A DNA stretch of 64,000 bases from positions 1 to 64,000 of the forward strand of contig CANGLK010000002.1 in the NCBI GenBank assembly GCA_947454735.1. The letters are read 5' to 3'. Position 1 is the stretch's first letter. Each line of letters starts with the position of its first letter. The stretch comes from Candidatus Nanopelagicaceae bacterium (GTDB lineage Bacteria > Actinomycetota > Actinomycetes > Nanopelagicales > Nanopelagicaceae). Both the position numbers and the translations under genes were made by a program. Shown in pieces: positions 45,619 to 55,988 of this stretch. The notes under the pieces are model-generated. The model was not told the DNA's origin. It saw only the letters and a program-made list of their open reading frames with translations, and did no database searches.

Positions 45619-45718
45619 TGAGCCATGAGACTCCTCCCGAGTTAGTCATCCACGCCTAAGGCTGGCAAGATATGGGCGTAGAAAGTCTTTTTCGCCTACG
45701 GGTTTAAGGAGTTGCTCA

Positions 45719-47086
45719 ATGTCGAATTTTGATCTTGTCATTCTTGGTGGCGGCAGCGGTGGTTACGCAGCAGCCCTGCGAGGTGCACAGCTAGGTCTCT
45801 CAGTTGCACTCATCGAACAGGACAAGGTCGGCGGCACATGCCTCCACCGTGGATGTATCCCAACAAAGGCGCTCCTCCATGCAGGCGAAGTAGCCGATAG
45901 CGCACGTGAGTCTCATATCTTCGGCGTCAACGCTCAGCTCAACTCAATCGATATGAATGGCGTCAACTCATATAAGGATGGCGTCATCGCCGGCCTCTAC
46001 AAGGGCCTCCAAGGTTTGATCAAATCTCGCAACGTGACATATATCGAGGGCAAGGGACGCCTCGTTAATAACAACACTATTGAAGTCAACGGTCAGCAGT
46101 ACACAGGTAAGAACATCGTTCTCGCGACCGGCTCATATGCAAAGACAATTCCTGGCCTCGATATCGATGGTCAACGTGTGATCACATCTGATCACGGCAC
46201 GAAGCTCGATTACATTCCTAAGAGCGCAATCGTTCTTGGCGGTGGCGTTATCGGTTGCGAATTTGCATCTGTCTGGAAGTCATTCGGTTCTGAGGTAACA
46301 ATCATTGAGGGCCTCAACCACCTCGTACCGCTTGAAGATGCATCATCTTCAAAGTTACTCGAGCGCGCATATCGCAAGCGTGGCATCAACTTTGAGCTCG
46401 GTATCAAGTTCAAGTCTCACCGCGTCAATCCTGATTCAGTCACTGTGACACTTGAAGATGGTCGTGAATTTACAGCTGATGTACTTCTCGTTTCAATCGG
46501 TCGCGGCCCAGTAACAGATGGCATCGGTTACCAAGAGGCTGGCATTGCAATGGATCGCGGTTATGTCCTCGTCGATGATCACTGCCGTACAAATGTTCCA
46601 GGAATCTTCGCTGTCGGCGACATCATCCCAACTCTTCAGCTCGCACACGTTGGATTCCAGGAAGGAATCCTCGTTGCAGAGACAATTGCCGGACTCAATC
46701 CACGCCCAATCAACTACGACGGCGTTCCACGCGTTACCTACTCGGAGCCTGAAGTTGCCTCTGTCGGCCTCTCAACGAAGGTTGCAAAAGAGCGCGGATA
46801 CGATGTTGTTGAAGTTGATTACAACCTCGCAGGAAATGGCAAGGCACAGATTCTCAAGACAGCAGGCTCAATCAAACTGGTTGCGCAGAAGAATGGACCA
46901 GTACTTGGAATCCATATGGTCGGTGCACGTGTTGGTGAACTTCTTGCTGAAGCACAATTGATCTTCAACTGGGAGGCAACTGCAGATGATGTTGCTCCTC
47001 TCATCCATGCTCACCCAACAATGTCCGAGGCGATGGGCGAGGCTCACATGGCCCTTGCTGGCAAGCCACTTCACGCCCACGGTTAA
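45719..47086 (+). CDS. lpdA: Dihydrolipoamide dehydrogenase (E3)
   Basis: FAD/NAD-dependent E3 component of 2-oxoacid dehydrogenases and of the glycine cleavage system. The 455 residues show the FAD GGGSGGYAAA loop, redox-active disulfide GGTCLHRGCIPTKALL, NAD-binding VLGGGVIGCEFA, and the C-terminal HAHPTMSE catalytic His-Glu pair. AAGGAG lies upstream of the ATG. It precedes the E2 gene by 33 bases. Confidence 0.96.
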   Translation: MSNFDLVILGGGSGGYAAALRGAQLGLSVALIEQDKVGGTCLHRGCIPTKALLHAGEVADSARESHIFGVNAQLNSIDMNGVNSYKDGVIAGLYKGLQGLIKSRNVTYIEGKGRLVNNNTIEVNGQQYTGKNIVLATGSYAKTIPGLDIDGQRVITSDHGTKLDYIPKSAIVLGGGVIGCEFASVWKSFGSEVTIIEGLNHLVPLEDASSSKLLERAYRKRGINFELGIKFKSHRVNPDSVTVTLEDGREFTADVLLVSIGRGPVTDGIGYQEAGIAMDRGYVLVDDHCRTNVPGIFAVGDIIPTLQLAHVGFQEGILVAETIAGLNPRPINYDGVPRVTYSEPEVASVGLSTKVAKERGYDVVEVDYNLAGNGKAQILKTAGSIKLVAQKNGPVLGIHMVGARVGELLAEAQLIFNWEATADDVAPLIHAHPTMSEAMGEAHMALAGKPLHAHG

Positions 47087-47119
47087 GAATTAAGTTAAAG
47101 GTATAGAGGAGAAAATCAG

Positions 47120-48877
47120 ATGACATTTTCAGTAACAATGCCAGCACTTGGTGAATCAGTCAGCGAAGGAACAGTCACACGTTGGCTTAAGGCTGAAGGC
47201 GATCACATCGCTGTTGATGAACCGCTCCTCGAAGTATCAACCGACAAGGTAGATACAGAGATTCCTTCACCAGTTGCTGGCGTACTGCAGAAAATTGTTG
47301 TCGGCGTTGATCAGACTGTTCCAGTCGGTGCAGAGCTTGCAATCATTGCTGATTCAGCTGGCGCTTCAGCTCCGGTTCCTGCGGCACCTGTTGCCCCTGC
47401 GGCACCAACTCCCCCTCCAGCTCCTGTTGCTGAAACACCAGCTCCAGTGGCTCCACCAGTTGTAGAAACTCCTGCGTCTGTTGCAGCACCAGCTGCGGCA
47501 TCCGCAGGAACTGTCATCACAATGCCAGCTCTCGGAGAGTCAGTTTCAGAAGGAACTGTCACGCGTTGGCTTAAGAACGTAGGCGATTCTGTTGCAGTAG
47601 ATGAAGCACTTCTTGAAGTTTCAACCGACAAAGTTGATACAGAGATTCCTTCACCTGTTGCCGGAACACTTCTTGCAATCGATGTTCCAGTAGATACAAC
47701 TGTTCCAGTCGGAGCGCGTCTTGCACTTATCGGCGCAGCTAATGGTGCCGCACCAACGCCTGCACCAGCAGCTCCGGCTCCGGTCGTAACAACACCTGTT
47801 ACTCCGCCACCTGCGCCAGTTGCAGCACCAGTAGCTGCGCCAGTGACGCCTCCCCCAGCACCTGTTGCTCCTGCTGCCCCAGTGGTTGCATCAGCACCAG
47901 CAGCTCCTGTTTCACAACCAGCAGATGCTTATGTGACTCCTATTGTTCGCAAGCTTGCTAATGATCTTGGCGTCAACCTTGCTTCCGTTAAGGGAACAGG
48001 AATCGGCGGACGTATCCGTCGTGAAGATGTTGAGAGCGCGGCACCTCGTACAGTGTCCGAGCCATTATCAAACAGTGCTGTGGCAGGGGTTCCAGCCCAA
48101 GGTCTGAATTCAGTAGTTGCGTCTGCACCTAAGGCTGCACCGGTAGTTGCAGCATCACCACTTCGCGGAACAACAGTGACAATGTCACGCCTTCGTAAAG
48201 TTATTGCAGCTCGCATGGTCGAGTCGCTTCAAGTTTCAGCCCAGCTCACAACTGTCATTGAAGTAGATGTTACAAAGATTGCTCGACTACGTGATCGCTC
48301 AAAGGCGACATTTGAAGCGCGTGAAGGCGTCAAGCTCTCATTCCTTCCATTCTTTGCAGTTGCCGCATGTGAAGCTCTCAAGCAACATCCAGTTCTCAAC
48401 TCTTCTGTTGAAGGCGATCAGATTATTTATCACGGTGCAGAGCACCTCGGTATCGCAGTAGATACAGAGCGCGGCCTCTTGGTTCCAGTAATTCATAACG
48501 CTGGCGACCTCAACATGGGTGGCGTTGCTCGCAAGATTGCAGACCTTGCAGCACGCACACGCGATAACAAGGTCACTCCAGATGAGCTCGGTGGAGGAAC
48601 ATTTACTCTCACCAATACAGGTTCACGTGGAGCGCTCTTTGATACCCCAATCATTAATCAGCCACAGGTTGCAATCCTTGGACTCGGCGCAGTTGTGAAG
48701 CGTCCAATGGTTGTAAAGGGTGACGATGGCGGAGAGTCAATCGCGATTCGATCAATGGTCTACCTCGGTCTCTCATACGATCACCGCGTTGTAGATGGTG
48801 CAGATGCTGCACGCTTCTTGGTCACTCTTAAGGAGCGACTAGAAGGCGGCGCATTCGAAGCTGATTTGGGTCTCTAA
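47120..48877 (+). CDS. sucB: 2-oxoacid dehydrogenase E2 (dihydrolipoamide acyltransferase), two lipoyl domains
   Basis: Acyltransferase core of the pyruvate and/or 2-oxoglutarate dehydrogenase complex, 585 residues. Lipoyl domains at about 3-78 and 131-206 are near copies (offset 128 residues); the lipoylated lysines are K43 and K171, each in [11 protein letters not shown]. They are joined by Ala-Pro linkers. A peripheral subunit-binding domain follows ([21 protein letters not shown]) and then the catalytic domain ending in [15 protein letters not shown]. In mycobacteria the gene in this place (DlaT) serves pyruvate dehydrogenase. Which complex it serves here is undecided. GAGGAGAA precedes the ATG. 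Confidence 0.92.
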   Translation: MTFSVTMPALGESVSEGTVTRWLKAEGDHIAVDEPLLEVSTDKVDTEIPSPVAGVLQKIVVGVDQTVPVGAELAIIADSAGASAPVPAAPVAPAAPTPPPAPVAETPAPVAPPVVETPASVAAPAAASAGTVITMPALGESVSEGTVTRWLKNVGDSVAVDEALLEVSTDKVDTEIPSPVAGTLLAIDVPVDTTVPVGARLALIGAANGAAPTPAPAAPAPVVTTPVTPPPAPVAAPVAAPVTPPPAPVAPAAPVVASAPAAPVSQPADAYVTPIVRKLANDLGVNLASVKGTGIGGRIRREDVESAAPRTVSEPLSNSAVAGVPAQGLNSVVASAPKAAPVVAASPLRGTTVTMSRLRKVIAARMVESLQVSAQLTTVIEVDVTKIARLRDRSKATFEAREGVKLSFLPFFAVAACEALKQHPVLNSSVEGDQIIYHGAEHLGIAVDTERGLLVPVIHNAGDLNMGGVARKIADLAARTRDNKVTPDELGGGTFTLTNTGSRGALFDTPIINQPQVAILGLGAVVKRPMVVKGDDGGESIAIRSMVYLGLSYDHRVVDGADAARFLVTLKERLEGGAFEADLGL

Positions 48878-48878
48878 T

Positions 48879-49769
48879 TTGAGCACCCCACAGCGCATCG
48901 CAATTACAGGTGCATCTGGTCTTATCGGTTCAGCTCTTGTTGGTCACCTCAAGAGCGAGGGACACACAGTTCAGCGCTTAGTACGTCGCGCTCCTGTCTC
49001 CCCTGATGAAGTTCAGTGGGAACCAAAGACAGATTATGTAGACCTTGAGGCTCTTCGTGGCGTCGACGCAATCATCCACCTTGCAGGTGTCGGCGTTGGA
49101 GATAAGCGCTGGAATAAGAAGTACAAAGCAGAGATTCTCAACTCACGTCTTCTGGGAACAACAACGATTGCTAATGCCGTGACAGAACTTGCTCCACAGG
49201 TCTTCATATCAGCTAGCGCAATCGGTTGGTATGGCGAATCAGGTAATCGTGCAGTTGTTGAATCAGATAAGGCTGGTGATGATTTCCTCGCAGCTGTTTG
49301 TCGCGAATGGGAAGGTGCAGCAGATCTTGCACAGAACACTCGCACAGTAAAGATTCGCACAGGTCTCGTTCTCGATCCCACTGGTGGAGCGCTCGGCAAG
49401 ATGCTTCCGCTCTTTCGCTTTGGCCTAGGCGGCAAGATGGGTAACGGTAAGCAGTGGTGGTCTTGGATCACTCTTCACGATCTCATCCGTGCAATCACAT
49501 TTATGCTCGAAGGAGATATCTCTGGACCGGTGAATCTGACTGCGCCAAATCCAGTTACCAATCAAGAATTCACATCAGCACTCGCTCGTGCAATGCACCG
49601 CCCGGCGCTCTTCCCGGCTCCAGCGATTGCTCTCAAGATTGCTCTCGGTGGATTTAGCGGCGAGATCCTTGGCTCAAAGAAGGTAATACCGCAAGCGCTT
49701 ACCGAAGCAGGCTTTGAGTGGGATTACCCGCACATCACCAGTGCTCTCACCGCTCTAGTGAGCGAGTGA
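48879..49769 (+). CDS. TIGR01777 family epimerase-like protein (SulA/YfcH type)
   Basis: A 296-residue extended short-chain dehydrogenase/epimerase homologue: NAD(P)-binding ITGASGLIGSALVGHL, SASAIGWYG with the Tyr, and WWSWITLHDLIRAI. The C-terminal DUF1731-like segment has LFPAPAIALKIALGGFSGEILGSKKVIPQAL. The function of the family is unknown. The start is TTG at 48879, one base after the E2 stop, without a clear ribosome-binding site, so it probably depends on coupling. It converges on the next gene with a 15-base overlap. Confidence 0.87.
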   Translation: MSTPQRIAITGASGLIGSALVGHLKSEGHTVQRLVRRAPVSPDEVQWEPKTDYVDLEALRGVDAIIHLAGVGVGDKRWNKKYKAEILNSRLLGTTTIANAVTELAPQVFISASAIGWYGESGNRAVVESDKAGDDFLAAVCREWEGAADLAQNTRTVKIRTGLVLDPTGGALGKMLPLFRFGLGGKMGNGKQWWSWITLHDLIRAITFMLEGDISGPVNLTAPNPVTNQEFTSALARAMHRPALFPAPAIALKIALGGFSGEILGSKKVIPQALTEAGFEWDYPHITSALTALVSE

Positions 49770-50885
49770 CTCCATAGCCGCAAGGCGTCCCGATAAGAGC
49801 GCACCGTTCTGTGATCCTGCAGTCAGGTAATCGCCTGCAATAAAGAGTTCGTCATTGATACGTGCGGATGTCACGCCATTCTTACCCGGTTTAAATACCG
49901 GCAATGAATTTCGAATGTCGTAACGCTTAATCAATTCGAAATCTGATGGAGCGATTCCCCAGAACTTAGCGATTTCATTGAGAGCTTGTTCATCTGTGAT
50001 TGAGGATATTGCAGTAGATGAAATCAGTGTTTTATCTTCTGGTGCGTATTGAGAGACAACATTGCTGAGGGCAATTGAGTTAACAATTGGGTTAGCTGTA
50101 CTAGTTACTCGCAAGCGCTTTGAAGAAATCACTCCTGCAGGTAGCGCGTGGTACCAGGTGTGGCTATCGGCAAATCCAGTCTCTAGCGGAATGCGTGTCA
50201 ACTTCGCTGTTGTATGAGCATCAGTTGCAAGGATGACCTTCTTGCCGGCAAATTGCTGCAGAGAATCGATCGGGTTGTTGAGGATGACATTCTCAACGCG
50301 AGCACCAAGTGCTTCTGATAACGCGCCAGCACCTGCTCGAGGCAGACCTGAATCCCCGACAACAAAACTCTTAATAATCTCTCGACCGTATGAGCTATCG
50401 ATATTTTCGAGATCGGTCAGGAAAACTCCGCGAAGAAATGGTTTGAGTACATTCTCATAGAGATCACCGGTACCCGATGCAAGGAGAGCATCACGGAGAG
50501 AGATTGAACTATTGGGCTTATCCCCCACAAATTTCAGTACTGATATTTTCTCTGCGAGAGATCCGAGGGGTGAGCGAGTTGCAAGAATCGGATGAAGTCG
50601 AGGATCTCCAATAGATGAAATGCCGAAAGGCGTGATGACATCAATGGTGCGATCTGATTTGCAGAAATCAATCTCTTCGATAACTTGAAGGCGCTTGATC
50701 TCTGAATAGCCAGAGTTGATGAGCTGGAAGCCTCGATCGAGAATGTAGCCATCGATGTAATCAGATCGAACTCGGCCTCCGAGATCATCAGATGCTTCAT
50801 AAAGTTCGACGGATTCACCGGCCTCCTGCAGCGTGATTGCAGCGCTGAGGCCGGCGAGTCCACCACCAATAACTACATAGCTCAT
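49755..50885 (-). CDS. FAD-dependent amine oxidase/phytoene-desaturase-like oxidoreductase
   Basis: A 376-residue flavoprotein: N-terminal dinucleotide loop VIGGGLAGLSAAITLQ, ELYEASDDLGGRVRSD (the GGR motif of the amine oxidase/protoporphyrinogen oxidase superfamily), and C-terminal FIAGDYLTAGSQNGALLSGRLAA for FAD binding. Substrate unknown; no carotenoid or heme synthesis genes are beside it. It follows the MMPL gene by 5 bases on the same strand. Confidence 0.82.
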   Translation of the reverse strand: MSYVVIGGGLAGLSAAITLQEAGESVELYEASDDLGGRVRSDYIDGYILDRGFQLINSGYSEIKRLQVIEEIDFCKSDRTIDVITPFGISSIGDPRLHPILATRSPLGSLAEKISVLKFVGDKPNSSISLRDALLASGTGDLYENVLKPFLRGVFLTDLENIDSSYGREIIKSFVVGDSGLPRAGAGALSEALGARVENVILNNPIDSLQQFAGKKVILATDAHTTAKLTRIPLETGFADSHTWYHALPAGVISSKRLRVTSTANPIVNSIALSNVVSQYAPEDKTLISSTAISSITDEQALNEIAKFWGIAPSDFELIKRYDIRNSLPVFKPGKNGVTSARINDELFIAGDYLTAGSQNGALLSGRLAAMESLAH

Positions 50886-50890
50886 CGTCT

Positions 50891-53014
50891 CTACTTATCT
50901 TGAAGCTTCGATGGCCACCAGATCTTTGGACCGATCTCATGGACGAGCGCTGGAACCAAAATCGAGCGAACGATGATGGTATCGAGCAATACACCGAATC
51001 CAACTGCAAAACCGAGCTCTGCAAGTGGAACGAGTGGAAGTAATCCAAGAACAGCGAAGGTCGCTGCAAGAACGATTCCTGCAGAAGTAATAACCGCACC
51101 TGTCACTGTTACGCCCTTGACTACACCTGCACGGGTACCGATCTTTGCTGACTCTTCACGAACTCGAGTCATCAGGAAGATGTTGTAATCGATACCGAGT
51201 GCTACAAGGAAGATAAAGGCAAATAGTGGGAATGAATTATCACCACCTGCAAAGCCGAATATGTGATTGAAGACCAATGCACAGACACCGAGCGTTGCGA
51301 AGTATGAGAGAACAACCGTTCCCAGAAGCACCACTGCGCTAAGAATGCTTCGAAGAAGCAGACCGAGAATCAGAGTGATAACAAATAGGATGATTGGAAT
51401 AATCGTATGGTTATCTCGATTATTTGCTGTGCGGACATCGAAGTAGGTAGCTGATGTTCCGCCAACAAGAGCAGTTGGGTCTACCTTCTTCGCAGCCTCG
51501 CGAATAGGAGTGATGTATTTACCGGCATCAACGCTATCTGGAGCTTTATCCAGGGTTGCATCGAGGATGACCTTTCCACCAACTGACTTCACATTCTGAG
51601 TCATTGGATCGACCTCGTATGAAACGCCAGTTACTCCCTTAACTGCAGAGACGCTCGCAATAACTGCATCTGCCTTACCTTGAGCGACAACAATCTTCGT
51701 TGGATCGCCTTCACCCGCAGGGAAGTGAGTATTGAGAAGTTTCTGGCCGACAACAGATTCAGGGTTTCCTGTAAATGAATTTACTGTTCCTAGGCCATCA
51801 GCTTTGAGAGTTGAAGATGTGAAGGCTAGTGCGAGTAGAACGACACCGGTAATAGCCCACGCCTTTCGTGGATTCTTTCCAATTGAATTCGCAACCTTCG
51901 ACCAAGGTCCGCTAAGGACATGGTCATCGCCATCATTGCGAGGCTTACGTGGCCAGAAAACCCATCGTCCACATAGAACGAGAGCAGCAGGTAGGAATGT
52001 AAGAATCGTGATCATTGACGCGACGATGCCGATTGCACCAATTGGTCCAAGACCCTTTGTGCTCGTTAATTGGCTAAAGAGCAACATCAAGAGTGAGATA
52101 GCAACAGTTGATCCAGAGGCCAGGATTGGCTCCCAGACCCCCTTATATGCAGCTCTCATGGCATCGAATCGTGATTCGTTGTGATGGAGCTCTTCACGGT
52201 AGCGAGCGATGAGAAGGAGCGCATAATCGGTTGCTGCTCCGACTACAAGCACGGAGAGAATTCCTTGAGACTGGCCATCAACGTCGATGATGTTGTTCTT
52301 CGCGAGCAAGTAAACGATTCCGCCTGCTGTTGAAAGGGCAAACATCGCTGACATCAAAGGAATAATCCAGAGAACTGGTGAGCGATAGACAACAATCAAA
52401 ATCAGCGCAACCACACCAAGTGTCGTGAGCAAGAGTGATGAATCGAGAGTTCCAAATGCGCTAAAGAGATCTCCGAGGATTCCGCCAGGGCCAGTTACAT
52501 ATGGAGTCAGTCCTTGAGCCTTTGCAATCGGTGCCGCGTCATCACGAAGAGCCTGAACAACAGCTGGAAGAACGGGCTTATCGTTTGGTAGAAGCTTCGA
52601 AATGGATTCACCGTCTAGTGGAACATTGACGAGAATTGCCTTTCCATCTTGTGATGGGAAAGCAGTCACCTTCGCACCACTCAGAATGTAATCACCGATC
52701 TTCGCTGATGTGCCATCCAATGTGAGCTCTGGAACACCTGCGAAGTGCTGATTGATTGCAGCAATTGCAGTTGGTGATGCCTCTCCTTCAAAGAGGACGA
52801 GGGTCGGAAAGTTAAATGCCTTGCCATCAGAGAACTTGGAGATGGCATCTGATGCCTGAGATGCCTCAGAGCCCTTAGGCAGGAAGTTTGAATTGTTATT
52901 CTCTTGGACGCTAGAGAGCTTTCCGAAGAGTGGGCCGAAGATTCCGGTGATCATGAACCAGCCGATTACGACTAAAACGGCGAGGGCTACGGGCTTTTTA
53001 TTCTTAATTAGCAT
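50891..53014 (-). CDS. MMPL/RND family transporter
   Basis: A membrane transporter of 707 residues with two repeats of about six helices, each preceded by an extracytoplasmic domain (after residue 35 and after about 370). Motifs include VGAATDYALLLIARYREEL in the first half and ALGIDYNIFLMTRVREES in the second, the Asp-Tyr pair of MMPL transporters. Substrate unknown; lipids or drugs are usual. The ATG at 53014 is preferred (TAGACT, 7 bases upstream) over the longer frame to 53053, which would overlap lipB. Confidence 0.88.
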   Translation of the reverse strand: MLIKNKKPVALAVLVVIGWFMITGIFGPLFGKLSSVQENNNSNFLPKGSEASQASDAISKFSDGKAFNFPTLVLFEGEASPTAIAAINQHFAGVPELTLDGTSAKIGDYILSGAKVTAFPSQDGKAILVNVPLDGESISKLLPNDKPVLPAVVQALRDDAAPIAKAQGLTPYVTGPGGILGDLFSAFGTLDSSLLLTTLGVVALILIVVYRSPVLWIIPLMSAMFALSTAGGIVYLLAKNNIIDVDGQSQGILSVLVVGAATDYALLLIARYREELHHNESRFDAMRAAYKGVWEPILASGSTVAISLLMLLFSQLTSTKGLGPIGAIGIVASMITILTFLPAALVLCGRWVFWPRKPRNDGDDHVLSGPWSKVANSIGKNPRKAWAITGVVLLALAFTSSTLKADGLGTVNSFTGNPESVVGQKLLNTHFPAGEGDPTKIVVAQGKADAVIASVSAVKGVTGVSYEVDPMTQNVKSVGGKVILDATLDKAPDSVDAGKYITPIREAAKKVDPTALVGGTSATYFDVRTANNRDNHTIIPIILFVITLILGLLLRSILSAVVLLGTVVLSYFATLGVCALVFNHIFGFAGGDNSFPLFAFIFLVALGIDYNIFLMTRVREESAKIGTRAGVVKGVTVTGAVITSAGIVLAATFAVLGLLPLVPLAELGFAVGFGVLLDTIIVRSILVPALVHEIGPKIWWPSKLQDK

Positions 53015-53043
53015 GGGCGGGAGTCTACCTTTAGGCTTACCTC
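53015..53043. promoter_or_regulatory. 29-bp divergent promoter, MMPL gene / lipB
   Basis: TAGACT on the minus strand (53022-53027) and TAGGCT on the plus strand (53032-53037) point outward, 7 and 6 bases from their start codons. The -35 regions would have to lie inside or beyond the opposite -10 element and start codon. The lipB spacer is tacctc, the same as at 20212 and 58046. Confidence 0.6.
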
Positions 53044-53691
53044 GTGCCTGCAATTGACTCCTCCCCTCTCGCTCTCAAGCGAAGCGGGTTAGTTGAATAT
53101 GAAGAGGCTCTTGCTATTCAGCGAACGATCCACTCAGAGGTCGCAGCTGGCGTTCGCCCTAACACTCTTATCCTTCTGGAGCATCCATCTATTTATACCG
53201 CTGGCAAGCGAACACTTGATGAAGAACGCCCTGGAAATGGTGCACGTGTTCTCGATGTCGATCGCGGCGGAAAGATCACCTGGCATGGCCCGGGCCAATT
53301 GGTCGGTTATCCCATTGTGCGATTGAGCAATCCCCACGAGCTCGTTGGCTTTGTCCGAGAGATTGAAGCTGGTCTCATCAAGGTATGTGCAGATTTTGGT
53401 ATTAAGGGCGTTCGAGTCGCTGGACGTTCTGGAGTCTGGGTTGTCGACGAGAAGGGCGAACGTAAGGTCGCAGCGATTGGCATTCGCGTCGCATCAGGTA
53501 CATCGATGCATGGCTTTGCCCTCAACGTGAACCCTGACTTAACTTCCTTTGAAGCAATCATTCCTTGCGGAATTTCAGATGCCGCAGTGACATCCCTAGC
53601 CCAAGAACTCGAGCGAGAAATTACAATTGCAGAGGTAACCCCCGTTGTAGAGAAGTATCTCTACGAAGCACTAACAAAGGTGAGCGCATGA
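53044..53691 (+). CDS. lipB: Octanoyltransferase LipB
   Basis: Moves octanoyl from acyl carrier protein to the lipoyl domains of E2, GcvH and similar proteins. The 215 residues show [15 protein letters not shown], the catalytic lysine in [10 protein letters not shown] and the catalytic cysteine in IIPCGISD. The start is GTG at 53044 in leaderless form. It overlaps lipA by 4 bases. Confidence 0.95.
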   Translation: MPAIDSSPLALKRSGLVEYEEALAIQRTIHSEVAAGVRPNTLILLEHPSIYTAGKRTLDEERPGNGARVLDVDRGGKITWHGPGQLVGYPIVRLSNPHELVGFVREIEAGLIKVCADFGIKGVRVAGRSGVWVVDEKGERKVAAIGIRVASGTSMHGFALNVNPDLTSFEAIIPCGISDAAVTSLAQELEREITIAEVTPVVEKYLYEALTKVSA

Positions 53692-54620
53692 CAATCGCAC
53701 CAGATGGCCGCAAGCTTCTTCGCATTGAAGCTCGTAACGCTGAAACTCCTATTGAGCGAAAGCCTGAATGGATCAAGACTCGCGCCAACATGGGACCTGA
53801 GTACACGCGCCTTCGCTCATTGGTAAAGACAGAATCTCTACATACCGTCTGCCAAGAAGCTGCATGTCCAAATATCTTTGAATGCTGGGAAGATAAAGAG
53901 GCAACATTTCTCATTGGTGGCGAACGTTGTACTCGTCGCTGCGACTTTTGCAATATCGATACTGGAAAGCCAGAACCCATCGATCGCGATGAACCACGCC
54001 GCGTCGCAGAATCAGTTCAATCAATGGGACTTAAGTACGCAACTATTACAGGTGTAACGCGCGACGATTTAGAAGATGAGGGCGCATGGCTCTATGCAGA
54101 GACCATTCGCAAGGTTCATGAACTCAACCCTGGTACAGGCGTTGAAATGCTTGCTCCTGATTTCGGTGCAAAGCCACAACTTCTCAATCAAGTCTTTGAG
54201 ACTCGCCCAGAAGTATTTGCACATAACCTTGAAACTGTTCCCCGTATCTTCAAGCGAATTCGCCCTGCATTTACCTATGAAAAATCCCTCAATGTCATTA
54301 CTCAGGCACGTGAATTCGGTTTGATTACAAAATCGAATTTGATCCTTGGACTTGGCGAAGAGATCAGTGAAGTTATTCAAGCCCTTGAAGATTTGCATGG
54401 AGCAGGTTGCGACCTCATCACAATCACTCAATATCTACGTCCAACAAATAAGCATCACCCAGTCGAGCGTTGGGTAAAGCCAGATGAGTTTGTCGATCTT
54501 GCAAAGCGCGCTGAAGATATTGGATTTAGCGGCGTAATGAGCGGACCACTTGTGCGTTCTTCATATCGCGCGGGACGTCTCTACAAGCAGGCTCAGGAAA
54601 AGCGCGCTCTACGTGGCTGA
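53688..54620 (+). CDS. lipA: Lipoyl synthase LipA
   Basis: Radical SAM enzyme that inserts two sulfurs into octanoyl groups. The 310 residues carry the auxiliary cluster cysteines in [12 protein letters not shown] and the SAM cluster motif CTRRCDFC, plus the C-terminal [15 protein letters not shown]. The ATG at 53688 overlaps the lipB stop (ATGA). Together with lipB it supports lipoylation of E2 (K43, K171) and the glycine cleavage H protein. Confidence 0.96.
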   Translation: MTIAPDGRKLLRIEARNAETPIERKPEWIKTRANMGPEYTRLRSLVKTESLHTVCQEAACPNIFECWEDKEATFLIGGERCTRRCDFCNIDTGKPEPIDRDEPRRVAESVQSMGLKYATITGVTRDDLEDEGAWLYAETIRKVHELNPGTGVEMLAPDFGAKPQLLNQVFETRPEVFAHNLETVPRIFKRIRPAFTYEKSLNVITQAREFGLITKSNLILGLGEEISEVIQALEDLHGAGCDLITITQYLRPTNKHHPVERWVKPDEFVDLAKRAEDIGFSGVMSGPLVRSSYRAGRLYKQAQEKRALRG

Positions 54621-55317
54621 TCTCGTCTATCCCCCAGTTGTCGTTGCCCTTCGCACGCTCTGGAAAACTCTTGGACTCAAATTTGATTTTCAAGGAATTG
54701 AGCATCTGCCTGATCAAAACCACGGTGGCGCTGTTCTTGCGATGAACCACATTAGCTATCTTGATTTCGCACTCGTCGGTACCGCTGCGCTTCCCATGAA
54801 GCGCTATGTGCGATTTATGGCGAAGAAGGAGCTCTTTGATAATAAAGTTGCCGGTCCACTCTTGCGAGGAATGCACCACATCAGCGTTGATCGCTCCAAT
54901 GGTTCTGCATCACTAGTTGCAGCACTTCGTGCTCTTCGCGATGGTGAAATCATCGGCATCTTCCCTGAAGGCACAATCTCTGTCTCCTTCGAAATTAAAG
55001 AGCTCAAGAGCGGCGCAGTCCGTTTGGCGCAAGGCGCTGGAGTACCAGTGATTCCAACAATCATCTGGGGATCGCAACGCCTCTGGACTAAGAAGGTAAA
55101 GCGAAATCTGGCTCAACGCGGAGTCCCTATCTCTGTAACATTTGGTGAACCGATCTACTTTGAAAAAGGCAGCGATGTAGAAGCTGGTGAGGCAATTTTG
55201 CGCGGAGCGATGGTGAAAATGCTCCACGAAATACAGGAAAAGTATCCAGATTCACATCAAGGTCAGCGCTGGGCGCCTGTTCGCCTTGGTGGTACCGCAC
55301 CTGCTCCCCTAAACTAA
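54613..55317 (+). CDS. 1-acyl-glycerol-3-phosphate acyltransferase family (PlsC-like)
   Basis: Phospholipid-type acyltransferase, 234 residues: motif I NHISYLD (H-x4-D), motif [10 protein letters not shown] and a basic region between. The start is GTG at 54613, overlapping the end of lipA by 8 bases; a longer frame to 54550 lies fully within lipA. The gene stands between lipA and DUF4191, which are adjacent in other actinobacteria as far as I recall, so it may be an insertion into that block. The acceptor lipid is not known. Confidence 0.85.
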   Translation: MADLVYPPVVVALRTLWKTLGLKFDFQGIEHLPDQNHGGAVLAMNHISYLDFALVGTAALPMKRYVRFMAKKELFDNKVAGPLLRGMHHISVDRSNGSASLVAALRALRDGEIIGIFPEGTISVSFEIKELKSGAVRLAQGAGVPVIPTIIWGSQRLWTKKVKRNLAQRGVPISVTFGEPIYFEKGSDVEAGEAILRGAMVKMLHEIQEKYPDSHQGQRWAPVRLGGTAPAPLN

Positions 55318-55322
55318 CGGGC

Positions 55323-55988
55323 ATGGCTAAGAATAAAGAAGAGAAGGTCAAGTCCCCACGTTTTAAAGAGTTCCGTGACGCTTATGCAATCACGAAGAGC
55401 GTAAAACCTTGGATTGGCGCGCTCCTCCTTGGAGTAATTCTCGGAGTTACCGCAGTTGCAATCGCGCTTGGTGCTTGGGGCGGACATCCGATCTATGCAG
55501 CATTTATTGGCCTCCCATCTTCAATGATCGTGGCTTTAGTGATCTTTACTCGTATCGCAGGCTCAGCCGCCTATGCATCAATCGAAGGTCAGATTGGTGC
55601 CGGCGCATCTGTCTTGATGGCTATCCGTAAGGGATGGACAACAACTCCTGCAGTTGCTGTTAACCGAAACCAAGATATGGTCCACCGCAGCATTGGTCGC
55701 GGCGGAATTGTTCTTACCGCCGAGGGCGGGTCTGCAACGACTCAGATGTTGCAAGATGAGAAGAAGAAGTCAGAACGTTATGCACCAGGTGCTCCAATAA
55801 CTTTGATCGTTGTTGGCGATGGCGCTGGCCAGGTCCCACTCAAGAAGTTGCAGAAGCATGTTCAGAAATTGCCTAAGAAGCTTTCAGCACATCAGATGCG
55901 TGAACTTCGTATGCGCCTTAAGGCTGTCGGCGGAATGTCTCTGCCAGTTCCAAAGGGACCAATGCCTAAGGGTGTAAAGATTAAGTAA
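55323..55988 (+). CDS. DUF4191 membrane protein
   Basis: A 221-residue protein with two close membrane helices (about 33-55 and 60-78), then IEGQIGAGASVLMAIRKGWTTTPAVAVNRNQDMVHRSIGRGGI and a basic C-terminus ending VPKGPMPKGVKIK. This matches actinobacterial DUF4191, found beside lipA and glnA. Function unknown. TAAACT (55310-55315) overlaps the stop codon of the acyltransferase and lies 7 bases before the ATG. Confidence 0.85.
   Translation: MAKNKEEKVKSPRFKEFRDAYAITKSVKPWIGALLLGVILGVTAVAIALGAWGGHPIYAAFIGLPSSMIVALVIFTRIAGSAAYASIEGQIGAGASVLMAIRKGWTTTPAVAVNRNQDMVHRSIGRGGIVLTAEGGSATTQMLQDEKKKSERYAPGAPITLIVVGDGAGQVPLKKLQKHVQKLPKKLSAHQMRELRMRLKAVGGMSLPVPKGPMPKGVKIK

Noticed and set aside
45619..45718. 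Hairpin GGCG...CGCC before lpd
   Set aside because: The stem is interrupted and the T run lies inside it rather than after it.
47311..47631. Minus-strand Gly/Ala-rich open frame within the E2 gene
   Set aside because: It mirrors the Ala-Pro linker and second lipoyl domain of E2; the composition is a by-product of the linker.
47126..47740. Near-identical DNA blocks in the E2 gene as an assembly duplication
   Set aside because: They code for two lipoyl domains with distinct synonymous changes and separate linkers, a normal E2 layout.
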